In this document: positions 13,409 through 44,693 of the stretch, piece after piece
Layout: every line of letters starts with the position of its first letter
Numbering within the stretch: position 1 is the stretch's first letter
Source of the DNA: Rhyacichthys aspro
Taxonomy: Eukaryota; Chordata; Actinopteri; Gobiiformes; Rhyacichthyidae
NCBI GenBank assembly: GCA_036850595.1
Contig: CM072159.1
Span: forward strand, 34,275,765-34,339,764
Direction: 5' to 3'
Length of the DNA: 64,000 nucleotides
The notes under the pieces: generated by a model
What the model saw: only the letters and a program-made list of their open reading frames with translations
Database searches by the model: none
What the model was told of the DNA's origin: nothing
Program-made: the position numbers and the translations under genes

Positions 13409-13796
13409 AAATCTGTGTTGAATGTTTTACACGAGTTTCTCAGATTTGTGAACATTTGCATGAATGTAAAATTGGTTTTGGTGCATTTAAGGTCAGTGGG
13501 AAATCTGAGTATTGTGTGACAGCGAGGGTTTCTTTACAGGAAGCTCTTTCTCTGGAGTAAGGCCTGTATGATGCTTCGAAGGTAAAAATGTCATCCTGAT
13601 ATTTTTTGTAATACTTTTCTTGGCTGAACTAAAACTAAAACTCAAAAGTTGACTGTCCAGGTTTCATTGGGTTTGTGAAGGTTTATTAGTCAAAGAACGA
13701 CGGTGTCTGCTGCTTCTCTCCAAACACACCTGTATTTATCACCTGCTCTTAGTGCCTTCAAAATAAAAGCATTCACCATAACTCCAATACACAACG

Positions 13797-13935
13797 TCCA
13801 ACTCAAACCTGTTCAAATCAAACTAAAACCCTTTTAAACCCAACTCAAACCTGTTCAAATTCATCTAAAACCCTTTTTCATTCAACTAAAACACTTTGAA
13901 ATCCAACTGAAACCTGTTCAAATCCCATTAAAACC
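13797..13935 (+). repeat. 21-bp family, worn array
   Basis: Six or seven divergent units (for example AAATTCATCT and AAACCCAACT). Confidence 0.75.
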
Positions 13936-14116
13936 TGTGTGAGTCCGAGCTGGTCCTGGTCTGGAGCCGAAGGAGTTTTCTGCAGAAACAGAGCCGTCAT
14001 TGATAAAAACTGCAGATGGTGTCTTTAAAGAAACGCAGCTGCGACGATCAGATCCAGCTCTGTTAAAGACTCACATCTGAGTCTGAGTCTGAGCAGACGA
14101 AAACACCACATACATG

Positions 14117-14366
14117 AGCTAAAACCTGTTCAAATCCAGCTAAAACCTGCTCAAATCCAGCTAAAACCTGTTCAAATCCAACTAAAACCTGTTCAAATCC
14201 AACTAAAACCTGTTCAAATCCATCTAAAACTTGTTCAAATCCAGCTAAAACCTGTTCAAATCCATCTAAAACCTGTTCAAATTCATCTAAAACCTGTTCA
14301 AATTCATCTAAAACCTGTTCAAATCCAACTAAAACCTGTTCAAATCCGACTAAAACCTGTTCAAAT
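14117..14366 (+). repeat. 21-bp family array
   Basis: About 12 units mixing CCAGCT, CCAACT, CCATCT and TCATCT. Confidence 0.93.
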
Positions 14367-15395
14367 TAAAGATACACTTATGTTGTTGTCTAGTCTCTGT
14401 ATCTGATCATGTGACCAAAGCTTTTGAAAATAAAAGAGAATATGTCACTTATTTGAGCCGACCTGCTCTGAAGTCTTTTATTTTGTGATTTTAACCTGTG
14501 TGTGTCCATCAGACCTGGTTCTAAAGCCCAGATTCAACTCTTCTCCTGTCGATGGGAACGTCCACGAATCACAGAAACTCTCAGAAAAACCTGGCACGAG
14601 CTGATTCTCACTAAACCCTCGTCCAACTGAGGAGCCCAAGTGTCTCCAGAAAATCTGCAAAAGTGTTAAAAGTGGAGCCGTAATCGTGACGTAAGTGAAC
14701 AGTGCTGCCTTTGTTCCTCAAGCATTTTTGATGCACTCACTCCCATCACGCTCCATGGAAGAGCAATGAAGGAACCTCCTGAGTGTGTTTACACAATACA
14801 ATAAAAGAATCCAATAATGACAAATAAATATAACACAAAGTGAAAACAACTCTGAAGCTTCATTCATGATTTCAGTGAAAAGGTGACTCAAGGTGTTTCT
14901 GAGTTTTTGGACAAAGACATCAAACAAAATATGAAATGTTCAAAACAAAACTCTGTTAAATATTCAGTCTCGACGGTTTCAGAAACAGCTCCAAAAGATG
15001 ATCCAAATGAGCTTCAGAAATAAATACACTCCAGACCTGACTGTACAGCACTGTCAGAGAAAAACAGCATAAACATAGAACCTGGTCAAATCCAACTAAA
15101 ACCAGTTTAAAACCAACTAGAACCTGTTCAAACTAGACCCTTGAGAAAGATGTAAATAATGAAATGAAAGTGAGGCTGATGTTTAGGCCCAGACCTGGTT
15201 TACCTCAGCTGCAGGCCTCAGTCAGAGAGCAGAACCACAGACAGCTCCAGGAACACACAGAGAACACGGGCCTAGACCTGAGCTAGACCCGAGACAGAAC
15301 CAGACCCGGACCTGGACCGAGCCTTTGCCCTTGTCCGCCCTCTGCTCCTCACATCCATCACTAACCCGAGCCCCCGAGCCCCCGAGCCCCCGTAC

Positions 15396-15762
15396 CTTTC
15401 CTGATGCGCTCCTCCAGCTCCGGGTCGAAGCCCTGGCGGTGGCAGCGCCGCCACAGGCCCATGTTGGTGGAGTTGTACTGGCGGCTGCACTCGTCCGCGG
15501 CGCTCATGGCGAACAGCTGCCTGCGGCTGCGGCTCAGCGGCAGGCGGTGGTCACCGCGGGCGGCGCGCAGCGGCAGGCTGTTGTTGGGGATGTAGATGAA
15601 GCCCGGGTCTTTGCGGCGGCTCGTGAAGCTGCGGCAGCGCTCGCGGTACCGCCTGGCGTCGGTCTCGTACCAGTGATCCGAGCACATCGCCACCGCGAGC
15701 ATCGCCAGCGCGCACAGAGACAGCGACAGCCCGGCGTACAGCAGGAACCTCCCGGCGGCCAT
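15396..15762 (-). CDS. tmem178b: TMEM178B, coding exon 1 (partial gene)
   Basis: First coding exon of a claudin-like four-pass membrane protein. It encodes 122 residues plus one base. Residues 5-25 are a hydrophobic first membrane segment or signal anchor. The motif SDHWYETDARRYRERC follows, then the first extracellular loop with the signature DECSRQYNSTNMGLWRRCHR, which contains an N-glycosylation site (NST) and the W..C pattern of claudin-type proteins. These blocks match vertebrate TMEM178B rather than TMEM178A (recalled family knowledge). The ATG is the first in frame and the family start (MAAGR). The exon ends at AAAG followed by a GTACGG donor, which splits the glycine codon as the family expects. 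The remaining exons (membrane segments 2-4) are not in the window and must lie left of position 1. TMEM178 proteins have been linked to ER/plasma-membrane calcium regulation; for the B paralogue that role is inferred. Confidence 0.93.
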
Positions 15763-16260
15763 GGCGTCTCACAGCCGCATCAGCTCAGCACGGACAGCTC
15801 CGGAGCGGCTCACATCACGTCCTCAGCGCGAGAACACATCCAGAGGGAGCCAGAGAGGAGCGGCAGCGGCGGCGGCAGCGGCAGAGAGGCGTGCGTCAGC
15901 CTCGAGCGGCGTCCATCTGCCGGACACAGCACCAACACACATCAGACCTGCTCCTCCGCGGCTGCACACACACACCGCCTCAGAGTCCGCCTCAGACCCC
16001 CTCAGACCTCCTCAGACCTCCTCAGACTAAACGCCTACTGTCTCGGCTCTAACGCGTCATTCACAGTTGTCTCCTGTAAAAACCTGAAGAGGCGCAGTCC
16101 GCGGAGCAGAGCGGTGCACGAGCCCGCAGCGCGTGCACGTGTAAAGGGATGACGGCAGCTGCTTCACCAGGCCTCAAAACCGACCAATCAGAGGCCGCGG
16201 TGTGTGTGTACGTGCGCGCGCAGCCTCCATCAGACGCTCCTCTTCTGCAGCTGTTCATCA
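15763..16260 (-). promoter_or_regulatory. tmem178b: CpG-rich 5' UTR/promoter of tmem178b
   Basis: GC-rich, CpG-dense stretch directly upstream of the tmem178b start codon, in sharp contrast to the AT-rich flanks. It contains GGC/GCC runs and a purine-rich GCGGCGGCGG stretch near 15865-15885. I infer the 5' UTR and core promoter. No TATA box at a convincing distance is visible, so a CpG-island promoter is likely. The transcription start cannot be placed from sequence alone. Reading the other strand, long open frames here are only a by-product of high GC. Confidence 0.6.
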
Positions 16261-16705
16261 GAGACTGGTCCTGGGTCGGACTCAGGTCCAGACTCTCCTG
16301 AACCGCTCAGAGACGAGCTGTGGAAAGTTTTACTCTGCACTGCCTCTGAAGTCAGACTGGATTAGGGGTTAGGGGTCAGGGGTCAGGATCTGGAGGTGAA
16401 TATGTGGCTCCTTTTCTAATATTATTTTTAAGGAGGACATTATGAGCAGACCTTTGTCATAATTTGAACTGTTCACTTCTCAAACACGGATCTGGACCTA
16501 GGTCTTGTCCTGGTTTGACTTGGTTTTCTTTACTGTGGCATTTACTACAAAAAAGCATGTATTAAATGTAATGTCATGAAAATAAATAATCCATCTGCAG
16601 CGGCCTCGGATGAACTGAGAAATGACCAAACTAAACCATCTGTCACATTTAATAAAACATGACTCTTCGTTTGCTCCATGAAAAGTGAATGGAGCTGGTG
16701 ATGTG

Positions 16706-16719
16706 CTGCCCTCTACTGG
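16706..16719 (-). promoter_or_regulatory. CTCF-like motif
   Basis: On the minus strand the 14 bases read CCAGTAGAGGGCAG, a full match to the vertebrate CTCF core CCASYAGRKGGCRS as I know it. It lies about 0.9 kb upstream of the tmem178b start. Occupancy is inference only. Confidence 0.4.
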
Positions 16720-17354
16720 CCACAGAGTGAAATGTGAAGAAGACACTTTGACCCTGTTTAAGAGGTTTGGGCTTTAGACAAGTCTTGAAGATTTTACATA
16801 AAGGTCTAGAGCTGGAAAATAGAAAGTCCTGAAAATATATATATCTTTAGGGACAAGTTAATATTGTTTAATATATTTTTGTAGAAGTTTTGTTTGAATT
16901 ATTCAGACACAAACCCTTTAAGAACCAGTTGTTGGAGCTGATGAACAGTAAACTAACATCACAACTGCTCTGACTACAATTATTCACTGTGTCTCCAAAG
17001 CCCTTTTGATCTAAATGTGTGAATAAAATCACCTCAGTTTTTTCCCAGGTCGCTGTGACGTGTGAACTCAGTCAGTAAACGTTCCTCGTGATCGTCTGGA
17101 GCTGAAGCCTCGTACTCTCTGCAGCTGTTTGTGCTTCACTTTCTTCTGTTTGGTTCAGCTGCACATGTTCGAATCACTTATTAGAGCAATAAGAAGGAGT
17201 CGACTCGTTTGTCTGTTAGCTCCATGTTAGCTCCATGTTAGCTCTGTGTGTGTTCAAACAAAAAATAAGTCAGGGGAGCGTCCCTGTGAAATAAACATGA
17301 TTACATCTGGGTTGAATGTATGAAAAGGAACTGATTTCCCAGATCAAGACCTAG

Positions 17355-17440
17355 TAACAGTGTCCATCAGGCCCAAAGCTGCTGGGATAGGCTCCAGTGA
17401 CCCCTGACCCCTAATGGGCCTAAACGGAAGATGAATGAAT
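17355..17440 (-). repeat. Fragment of the teleost 'cattcatt/tatcccagc' dispersed repeat
   Basis: Reverse-oriented fragment: 'gctgctgggataggctccagtgacccctgacc' followed by 'gaagatgaatgaat' is the reverse complement of the start of this common fish repeat. Further copies in this window lie at 24728-24900 and 49868-50170. Confidence 0.6.
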
Positions 17441-17779
17441 CAAAAGACCTGGAAACACAGCAGGAAAATAAAATACTGTGATGTGAATAAAAGTAGAAAC
17501 ATTACAAGATGAACCAATAGCCTCTTTATTACTGTCTTCTCCTGCTGCAGTATTTGTCACGTATTTGTTTATCCGAAATGTATTTGCATCAGTAAATGTA
17601 AACCCACTTTTTATCTGTAAATGAAAACCTCCAAATCTTTTTCTGAAGCAGCTTTAAGAGGACTGGCCAAACACTGAATAATAAAATTACCCTGTCCCTT
17701 CTCAAAGTGAATTATTTTATTTTATTTTTATTTTATTTTATTTTTTTATTCACAGAGTAATGACGTGATATTCTCCAAA

Positions 17780-17793
17780 ACAGCAGGGGGCGA
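17780..17793 (+). promoter_or_regulatory. CTCF-like motif
   Basis: The plus strand reads ACAGCAGGGGGCGA, 12 of 14 positions of the CTCF core. It sits in the divergent region just upstream of mrps33 and points toward braf. Similar GCAGGGGGCG strings are common in fish repeats, so this is tentative. Confidence 0.3.
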
Positions 17794-18489
17794 CACGCAG
17801 CAGAAAAAAATACGAGAAAAAAATGAAGGAACCTTTTTTAAAACCAGTGAGAAACACGGAACAGAAACAGAGACGGACCTGTCTTCAGTGTGACTCCTTC
17901 AGAAAGAGACAGCGCTGATAACTCCACTTTTAGGAGAAAACAGAACCAGGAGGAGGTGTTAGTTTGATAAAAATGCGGAGATAATTCTGAGAAAAGATTA
18001 ATGAAGGACATAAATAATGAGATTTAATGAGAAAGTGTTGTAAGAGGGTGTTTTCTGAGGTTAGCTTTAGCTCCAGAGGCTAAAGTCACTGAGGTTTCAC
18101 TGAAGACTGAGAGTTTGACCTGTTTCTGAGGGATTTATCCAAGATACAGGTGTTTTTTTCAGTGGAAGGTAAATATGGTCCTGTTTTTGTTTTGTCTGTG
18201 GCTTAGGCCTTTATGTGATATTCTGAGGTATGTCCCGTTAAAAAGTTAGGTATTAAATCCTTGTAGATTCCTGAAGATTTTGAAGCAGCAGAATCCTATA
18301 AGAAAAAAACTATTTGTCTTATTAGAAGTGTGTTTTCTGTGGATAATTGGTGGATAATGGGAACATCCTGGGACCTGATGTCAAACTGCTGCTATACTGA
18401 TAGATGTGGGCATTTTACTCACAATTCAATGCAACAGTCTGTAGCTGGGATTTAGAAATGAATATGGTCCTGATCTTGCTCCAAAGTCA

Positions 18490-18835
18490 TTTTTGTTGCA
18501 TTTGAAAAGGTTTAAGTTAGACTTTAACATGTTTTAAGCACCTAAAGTTGGATGTTTAACAGGCTTTATGTTGTTTTAGTTGGTCTTTGAAAGGTTGTAA
18601 ATTGTTTTACTTGGACTTCAACAGATTCTAAGTGGTTTTAGATGGACAAGAAAAGATTTTAAGCTGTTTTAGTGGCATTTTAACAGGTTTAAAGCGGTGA
18701 TGGTTGGCTTCATGATGTTTTAGCTGGTCTATGAAAAGCTTTAAAAAGCTTTATTTGGTCCTGAACAGGTTTTACTTAGAATTGAGATATTTTAAAGTGC
18801 TTTTAGTTGGAGTTTTAATTGCCTCGAGCATTAGC
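18490..18835 (-). repeat. 21-bp family, worn minus-oriented relics
   Basis: Repeated phrases such as AACAGGTTTTA, GTTTTAGTTGG and GGACTTCAACAG in the reverse orientation with many substitutions. 12064-12180 holds similar relics and shares the phrase 'taattgcctc'. Confidence 0.55.
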
Positions 18836-19005
18836 AGTTTTCCTTGGTGATACTTTTTAGTGTCTTAGTGAAAACAACAAACTCCTGGGAGTAATTATCA
18901 TCATAATTATATCATTAGTTCCCACAGTGGGTTTTTTAAAGTGGATAAATGTGCCTGATTTTGATTTCTGTCTCCAGTTTTTCCCTGAGCTGCTGCAGAC
19001 GGACG

Positions 19006-19220
19006 ATGGCGGGTCTGTCGAGCTACGCCCTGAGGATGGCCCGCCTCAGCGCTCAGATCTTTGGAGAGGTGGTGCGTCCCACAGACTCCAGGTCCCTGAA
19101 GGTGGTGCGTCTGTTCCAGGAACCGCCTATGGCCCAAAGGAAGGACGTGTACGACTGGTATCCGCAGCACAAGATCTACTACGCCATGACGCAGAAGCTC
19201 CGGTTCATGGGGCTCTTCAG
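19006..19220 (+). CDS. mrps33: mrps33 coding exon 1
   Basis: Encodes residues 1-71 plus two bases of an arginine codon. The next bases are GTACAG. A longer frame running through the donor reads into intron and is not real. Confidence 0.95.
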
Positions 19221-20507
19221 GTACAGGACAGATCTGGATTCTCAAAAATATCTGGTTTATATGAAAGAGTCAAAACAGAGACGAGTGAAGCACTGTCAGG
19301 GCTCATCTCAGAAAAATATGAAGGTTTAGGTTTAAGCCTTATGTTCTGTGTGCTGTTTACATTTGGATTTGTACAAAATGTAAAAAAACCAACAACACAC
19401 ATATGGACTTAAAACAGAGATTAAAGAAAGCACTAGTAGACGGCGCTGTCGGGGAACATGAGGCTTGTATTTTAACGAGCAGAGCCTGAGAGAGCCTCAG
19501 TTCTGTTTTTAATACCACAGTTTGTCGGTGCGATTACAGACTTCATGACGTTAATCCTGTTGATATAAATCATTGAGTTATCATTTATGAGAGCTGCGTT
19601 CTGTTTTATTGATTAGCTCGTACTAGTGGCTCAAACCCCGTTTCCCATAATGCTTCACTCAAGACTTCCTGTGTATTTAACCAGAAACATAGTTTTCTCT
19701 TTTTCTTTTAGAAAGAAACATGTTGGGTCTTTTTTAAAATTTTATTTTAGAAAAGTAGTAAGTAATATTTTCCACACACTCTAACTCTAGACGTTCAAAC
19801 TCATGTTTCTGTTTTCAGACACTTATTGAAATAGTTTTATGGATCAAAAACTCTTAATTATTCATATTTTATGTGGGTTTACAAAAAAATAGTCTTATTT
19901 AAGTATGTTTTTCTTTCATTGACAGACGTGAAACGCACATATTCTGTCACTTCTGTACATGTCTTGGTTCTGATGAAAAAAGAGAGATATAAAACCTCTG
20001 AGCATCACAATAATAATGTTTATCAGAGACATCTAGGTTCCGAGCGTTAAACACTGAGAGTCCATTAAAAAGCACGTCTCTCATGTTTGTGTTGTTCTAA
20101 TCCAGCATATTAAGCGATATTAAGAAATTTAGTTGTAAATTACTCACAGGTGTGTACAGTTATAATCTTACATGTGAGTGCTTTTATTTGTCTAAACGTC
20201 AAATTCCTCACAGCGTCCAGCTCACGACAGATGTAATCAGCTGCAGAGCAGGTTTAAAATATTAAACAGGGCACTATTTAACATCAGTTTTTCTGTGGGT
20301 TTGGTGAAAAACTGGGTGGGCTTCACACGATTTTCAGATTTTGTTTATTTTTTAGTGGGTAAAATGAAATGTCTGAAAAAAATCTTTGCTTTTGTTTTCA
20401 GAGATGAACATGAAGACTTTAAGGAGGAGATGAGGCGACTGAGAAAACTCAAAGGCAAAGGCAAACCCAAGAAAGGAGAAGGAAAAAGAGCGGGAAAGAA
20501 GAAGTGA
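19006..20507 (+). CDS. mrps33: MRPS33, mitochondrial small-subunit ribosomal protein S33 (two coding exons)
   Basis: Joined from 19006-19220 and 20402-20507, giving 106 residues, the same length as human MRPS33. The N-terminal half (GLSSYALRMARLSAQIFGEV, then YDWYP and LRFMGLFR) and the lysine-rich tail (RRLRKLKGKGKPKKGEGKRA) match the family end to end. The protein is a metazoan-specific component of the mitochondrial 28S subunit. The ATG follows the acceptor CTGCTGCAG/ACGG by a few bases, so the 5' UTR is spliced. The single coding intron (19221-20401) interrupts the arginine codon after GLF and has a GTACAG donor and a TTTTGTTTTCAG acceptor. The basic tail suits rRNA contact. Its position between tmem178b (divergent) and braf (same strand) reproduces the human order. 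No canonical AATAAA is obvious downstream. Confidence 0.97.
20402..20507 (+). CDS. mrps33: mrps33 coding exon 2 with stop
   Basis: Completes the split arginine codon (AG/A), then encodes DEHEDFKEEMRRLRKLKG and the basic C-terminus to TGA at 20505-20507. Confidence 0.95.
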
Positions 20508-20805
20508 CAGGCTTTAGTAACGGACTTCAACATCTGTCGCTTATATTCCTCTGTTTTTTATGTTGAAATATGTGTTGTTTTCTGTCAATGATGAAGTAAA
20601 CTCTGAATTACTGTCCAAACTGTTGTTGTTGACTTGTTTAAATCTCAGCTGCTTATTTCTTACATTGAGAGTAAGTATTGTTTTATTATTATTATCATCA
20701 TTATTATTATTATTATTATTATTATTTCTTCAGCCCAGAGTCTTGAGTTTGGGCGAATCACAGAGACATACAGAAGAACGGCAGGACTTCATAATTTTTT
20801 TTAAA

Positions 20806-21352
20806 CAGACTGTGCCTGATATTTTTTTCTTCTCGTTGTGAAAATTGTTTAAACCCAAATACTTTATTGTAAAATCAATCATTTGTGTAAAAACAGTCTT
20901 TCTGATCCATCTAGTGTTTATTGTAAGTGATTGTAATAGATGAGAACCTCTATTCAGGAACAGAAAACCTTGGACAATCACATGCTCCAAAAAGGAGCGC
21001 TCCCATTGGTCGACACTTGTCACATGACGTTCCAGGAAGTTTAATAGCTGCAGATAAAGTGTATTTTCAGCTGAATATGTCTTTTAACAGAGAAACAGCT
21101 GAAAAAAGAAAAGCATCAACAGAGAAAAGGAGGCAACGTAAAACACAGATAAATACTGTCAATTCAATCACGTAATGTTTAACGAGGAGGAGATAATTGT
21201 CGTCCTGACGCTGAAGTCACAGCTAAGCTAACGCTAAACTCTAAACTTCAGTTTGGTCAAATGGATTAGTATTTTGGAGGAAAAACTGGTCTGGTTTTAT
21301 TTTTTTAATGAAAGCGAAGCAGGAGAGGTCCCTAGGCTGATTTGGGAGGAGA
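20806..21352 (+). repeat. Unclassified ~0.5-kb dispersed element, copy B
   Basis: Near-identical over most of its length to 3258-3746, 30360-30823 and, inverted, 55548-56024. It starts near CAGACTGTGCCTGATATTT and shares the block 'gagaacctctattcagg', an inverted CCAAT (CCCATTGG) and the block ending 'gctaagctaacgctaaac'. No long open frame and no poly(A) tail. This is the longest copy. Confidence 0.8.
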
Positions 21353-21845
21353 CTTGGAGAGACTCATGTTTATTGACTGAACTCTGACTGAGTCCCATCC
21401 TTTTTCTCAAATATTGGACAGTAACTTTGGTTTATCTTTACTGTATCATGAAATATATCCACAAACACAGAGTATATGTGTGTACCTCATCACTTCAAGA
21501 AACGAAGGGCTTTAAAAAGGTAAATTGGTGGTCTGCAGTGATCAGTGGGACCAGACAGTTCACAGTTACTCAGTACTCGGTATCATACTCATTCCATTCA
21601 CTTTTTATTACATGTTATATGTGGCCTACAGTTTTCTGTTATTAAATGCTGTTTTTGTTTATGCATGTTCCACTTGTATTTTACTTTACGTTTATGTTTT
21701 TGGTTAAATTCAACACAGATCCACAAAGAACAGCAGTTCCATTTTTAATTTTGCCTTCCACAGCAAGTGCTTCAGTCGTTTTGACAGTTACACTTGAAGG
21801 CGGACCCATAAAAGCTGTAAATAGATGATTAATACGATTATTAAT

Positions 21846-22233
21846 AAAACTATTATTATTATTATTATTAGAGTGACCTGTTTACTTTTCTCTATAGACA
21901 CGGTTATGGTTTTTACCCAAAAGCTGTAGACGGATGTCAAATAAAATGATTAATAAAACTATTAAACTATTATTATTACTATTATTATTGTTGTTATTAT
22001 TATTATTATCATAATTATTATTGTTATTATTACATGATAATTTTTATTATTATTATTATTGTTACCTTATTATTAACATTACAATTATGATTATCATTAT
22101 TATTATATTATCATTATTGTAATTATGATTGTTATTACTGTTATCATTATTATTATTATCATTATTTTTGTAATTACTATTATTATTATTGTTGTAATTA
22201 CTGTTATCATTATTATTAATATTATTATTATTC
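21846..22233. repeat. braf: ATT/TTA microsatellite zone upstream of braf
   Basis: Imperfect trinucleotide runs (ATT, TTG, ATC variants) for nearly 400 bases, ending about 75 bases before the braf start codon. They flank the CpG-rich promoter and are likely nucleosome-poor. Confidence 0.8.
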
Positions 22234-22309
22234 CAGAGGCAGCGCCGGCAGCGCCCTCTACCGGCCGCGCTCTCCTCATTAGTTTCCACTGTGTTTCTCG
22301 CAGTTTAAA
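22234..22309 (+). promoter_or_regulatory. braf: Proximal braf promoter / 5' UTR with CTCF-like motif
   Basis: Abrupt change from the ATT microsatellite to GC-rich DNA. The minus strand at 22251-22264 reads CCGGTAGAGGGCGC, 13 of 14 positions of the CTCF core. No TATA box. The CpG-dense region continues through exon 1 to about 23200, as expected for a housekeeping CpG-island promoter. Confidence 0.5.
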
Positions 22310-42035
<19,726 letters not shown>

Positions 42036-42517
42036 AAGCTGCTGTGGACCCGTCCCTCGTCGTCTCAGAGTCTTGTTCCTCCGGACGATTCATCCCAAAA
42101 ACCTCCAGAGAACGGTTTTCATCACGACACAGTCCCACATCCGAACGTCTGAGAGGAACGTCTGAGAGGAACGTCTGAGAGGACCGTCCCAGGTCCAGGT
42201 CCAGGTCCAGGTCCAGGTCCGAGTGGAGCCGGAGCACGAGCCTCAGAGAAACGCTCGGGGAAAACTTGAAAAGATTGTTTCATATGATTCCAGTTTCTTT
42301 CCTTTATTTCCGGACGTGAGCTTCTGGAGAAAAGAGGAGTTAAGGATGGGAGCAGTTTGGGACGAGAGGGACTCGGAGGACAGACGGGTCTGGACCAAAA
42401 CCTGGACACGGTTTAGTCTTTGATCAAACATTTAGACCTTTGATTGTTTTAGAGAAATTTGAGAAAAAGGTTTATCTGCAAAAGGAATGCTCCCAAACTG
42501 CACTTCACACTGATCTG

Positions 42518-42905
42518 GTCTAGTCCCGTCTAGTCGGTCTAGTCCCGGTCTAGTCTCGGTCTAGTCCTGGTCTAGTCCCTGGTCTAGTCTCGGTCTAGTC
42601 GGTCTAGTCGGTTTAGTCCGGCCTAGTCCCGGCCTAGTCCCGGCCTAGTCTCGGCCTAGTCTCGGTCTAGTCCTGGTCTAGTCCTGGTCTAGTCCTGGTC
42701 TAGTCCTGGCCCTTAGTCCTGGCCTAGTCCTGGTTTAGTCCGGTTTAGTCCTGGTTTAGTCCCGGTTTAGTCCTGGTCTAGTCCCGGTCTTAGTCCCGGC
42801 CCAGTCCTGGTTCTAGTCCTGTTTAGTCCCGGTCTAGTCCCGGCCTAGTCCCGGTCTAGTCCCGGTCTAGTCCCGGTCTAGTCCCGGTCTAGTCCCGGAT
42901 TGAAC
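42518..42905 (+). repeat. TCTAGTCCCGG minisatellite (presumed braf 3' UTR)
   Basis: Units of 10-11 bp such as TCTAGTCCCGG and CCTAGTCCTGG, about 36 in all, with some TTTAGTCC variants. Confidence 0.9.
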
Positions 42906-43019
42906 CTGGTTTAGTTGTGGTTTAAACCGGGTTTAGTCCTAATTTTGTACCTCATCTCACTCCAGCACAGTCTTTAAGTCCTGGTTTAATCAAGTAAATC
43001 CTGGGTTACATTTACTTTT

Positions 43020-43566
43020 GTAGACCTGGTTTAGACCTGGTTTAGACCTGGTTTAGACCTGGTTTAGACCTGGTTTAGTCCTGGTTTAGACCTGGTTTAG
43101 ACCTGGTTTAGACCTGATTTAGATCTGGTTTAGACCTGGTTTAGACCTGGTTTAGACCTGGTTTATACCCGGTCCAGCTCCGGTCCAGCTCCGGTCCAGC
43201 TCCGGTCCAGCTCCGGTCCAGACCCGGTCCAGACCCGGTCCAGCTCCGGTCCAGCTCCGGTCCAGCTCCGGTCCAGACCCGGTCCAGCTCCGGTCCAGCT
43301 CCGGTCCAGACCCGGTCCAGCTCTGGTCCAGCTCCGGTCCAGCTCCGGTCCAGACCCGGTCCAGCTCCGGTCCAGCTCCGGTCCAGACCCGGTCCAGACC
43401 CGGTCCAGCTCCGGTCCAGCTCCGGTCCAGACCCGGTCCAGCTCCGGTCCAGCTCCGGTCCAGACCCGGTCCAGCTCCGGTCCAGCTCCGGTCCAGCTCC
43501 GGTCCAGACCCGGTCCAGCTCCGGTCCAGCTCCGGTCCAGACCCGGTCCAGACCCGGTCCAGACCT
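43020..43566 (+). repeat. GACCTGGTTTA then GTCCAGCTCCG minisatellite
   Basis: Two adjoining 11-bp arrays: TAGACCTGGTT units to about 43168, then GTCCAGCTCCG and GTCCAGACCCG units. The switch keeps the 11-bp step and the GGT core, so one probably evolved from the other. Confidence 0.9.
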
Positions 43567-43797
43567 GGTCCTCTCTCAGAGCTCAGTTTGGTGTTACTTC
43601 CTGCTGCAGCTGGAGACTCTTTCTCTGTGTCTCAGTCCAGCTTCTGTCAAAGTCTGGGGAAATCCAGTTTTAGACCGAGTCCAAGTCCGGAGCCTTTCTG
43701 GAGAGTCCCACAAATCCAGAAATAGTCCGACTGATCCAGAAATAAGAGAAACAAATGAATGGAAGTCAATGGGGAGCTATTATTTTTATTCCTTTTG

Positions 43798-43922
43798 ATA
43801 AATCCTCCTAAAACCTGGTCAAATCCAACTAAAACCTGGTCAAATCCATCTAAACCCTGGTCAAATCCAACTAAAACCTGTTCAAATCCAACTAAAACCT
43901 GTTCAAATCCAACTAAAACCCA
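43798..43922 (+). repeat. 21-bp family array (short)
   Basis: Six units of the AAATCCAACT + AAAACCTGTTC family, plus-oriented, in the presumed braf 3' UTR. Confidence 0.9.
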
Positions 43923-44149
43923 TCCCAGAGTGAACCAGTAAAGCCTTGTTTTCTCCTGAAGCTCCAGACTTGTTTGTTCTCGTTTGCCTTCTTCTGTCCA
44001 GGCCGGCCTGCAGATCTATTTATGTTTCTGTTTTTATGGATTTATTTTCTGTTAAATGTTTGAAGGCGTCTGATTTTTACTTTGTGCACTTTTGTCGAGA
44101 TGGATTTAAACCAATGCCTTTTATTTTTAACAACGAGTTAATTATGACT

Positions 44150-44693
44150 TAAAGACCTGGTTTAGACCTGGTTTAGTCCTGGTTTAGTCCTGGTTTAGAC
44201 CTGGTTTAGTCCTGGTTTAGTCCTGGTTTAGACCTGGTTTAGTCCTGGTTTAGTCCTGGTTTAGACCTGGTTTAGTCCTGGTTTAGTCCTGGTTTAGACC
44301 TGGTTTAGTCCTGGTTTAGACCTGGTTTAGTCCTGGTTTAGACCTGGTTTAGACCTGGTTTAGTCCTGGTTTAGTCCTGGTTTAGACCTGGTTTAGTCCT
44401 GGTTTAGACCTGGTTTAGTCCTGGTTTAGACCTGGTTTAGTCCTGGTTTAGACCTGGTTTAGTCCTGGTTTAGTCCTGGTTTAGACCTGGTTTAGACCTG
44501 GTTTAGACCTGGTTTAGTCCTGGTTTAGTCCTGGTTTAGACCTGGTTTAGTCCTGGTTTAGACCTGGTTCAGTCCTGGTTTAGTCCTGGTTTAGACCTGG
44601 TTTAGTCCTGGTTTAGACCTGGTTTAGACCTGGTTTAGTCCTGGTTTAGACCTGGTTTAGACCTGGTTTAGTCCTGGTTTAGTCCTGTTTGGA
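44150..44693 (+). repeat. GACCTGGTTTAGTCCTGGTTTA minisatellite
   Basis: About 49 units of 11 bp alternating irregularly between GACCTGGTTTA and GTCCTGGTTTA. Same unit as the array at 43020. Confidence 0.95.

Larger units (their letters stand above)
1..15395 (-). other. tmem178b: tmem178b intron 1 (to the window edge)
   Basis: No exon of TMEM178B or of any other recognisable gene was found here on either strand. The stretch holds the N gap, a SINE tail, copy A of the unclassified 0.5-kb element, seven or eight arrays of the 21-bp family, and three further large minisatellites (units of about 12, 30 and 10 bp), each listed separately. Between the repeats (roughly 560-1470, 1580-3250, 5510-6690, 8500-9130, 10020-10800, 12160-12730, 13410-13790 and 14370-15070) the DNA is AT-rich and unremarkable, with many stops in all frames. 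A long first intron is normal for this gene in vertebrates. Confidence 0.75.
16261..18990. other. Divergent intergenic region between tmem178b and mrps33
   Basis: No open reading frame resembling a known protein. It holds two CTCF-like motifs (16706-16719 and 17780-17793), a reverse-oriented fragment of a common teleost repeat (17355-17440), a short (TTTTA)n stretch near 17710-17750 and worn copies of the 21-bp family (18490-18835). The untranslated first exon and promoter of mrps33 should lie here. The best candidate is a stretch around 17800-18000 next to the CTCF-like site, but no unique signal fixes it. Confidence 0.5.
20508..22235. other. mrps33 3' flank and upstream region of braf
   Basis: No protein-like frame. 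It contains a short ATT run (20684-20727), copy B of the unclassified element (20806-21352) and an ATT/TTA-rich microsatellite zone (21846-22233). The mrps33 poly(A) site cannot be fixed; copy B begins about 300 bases after the stop and could lie in the 3' UTR. Confidence 0.5.

Noticed and set aside
15272..16258. Long frames of up to 275 codons on both strands around tmem178b exon 1
   Set aside because: GC-rich CpG-island shadow frames opposite or beside the TMEM178B exon, with no homology.
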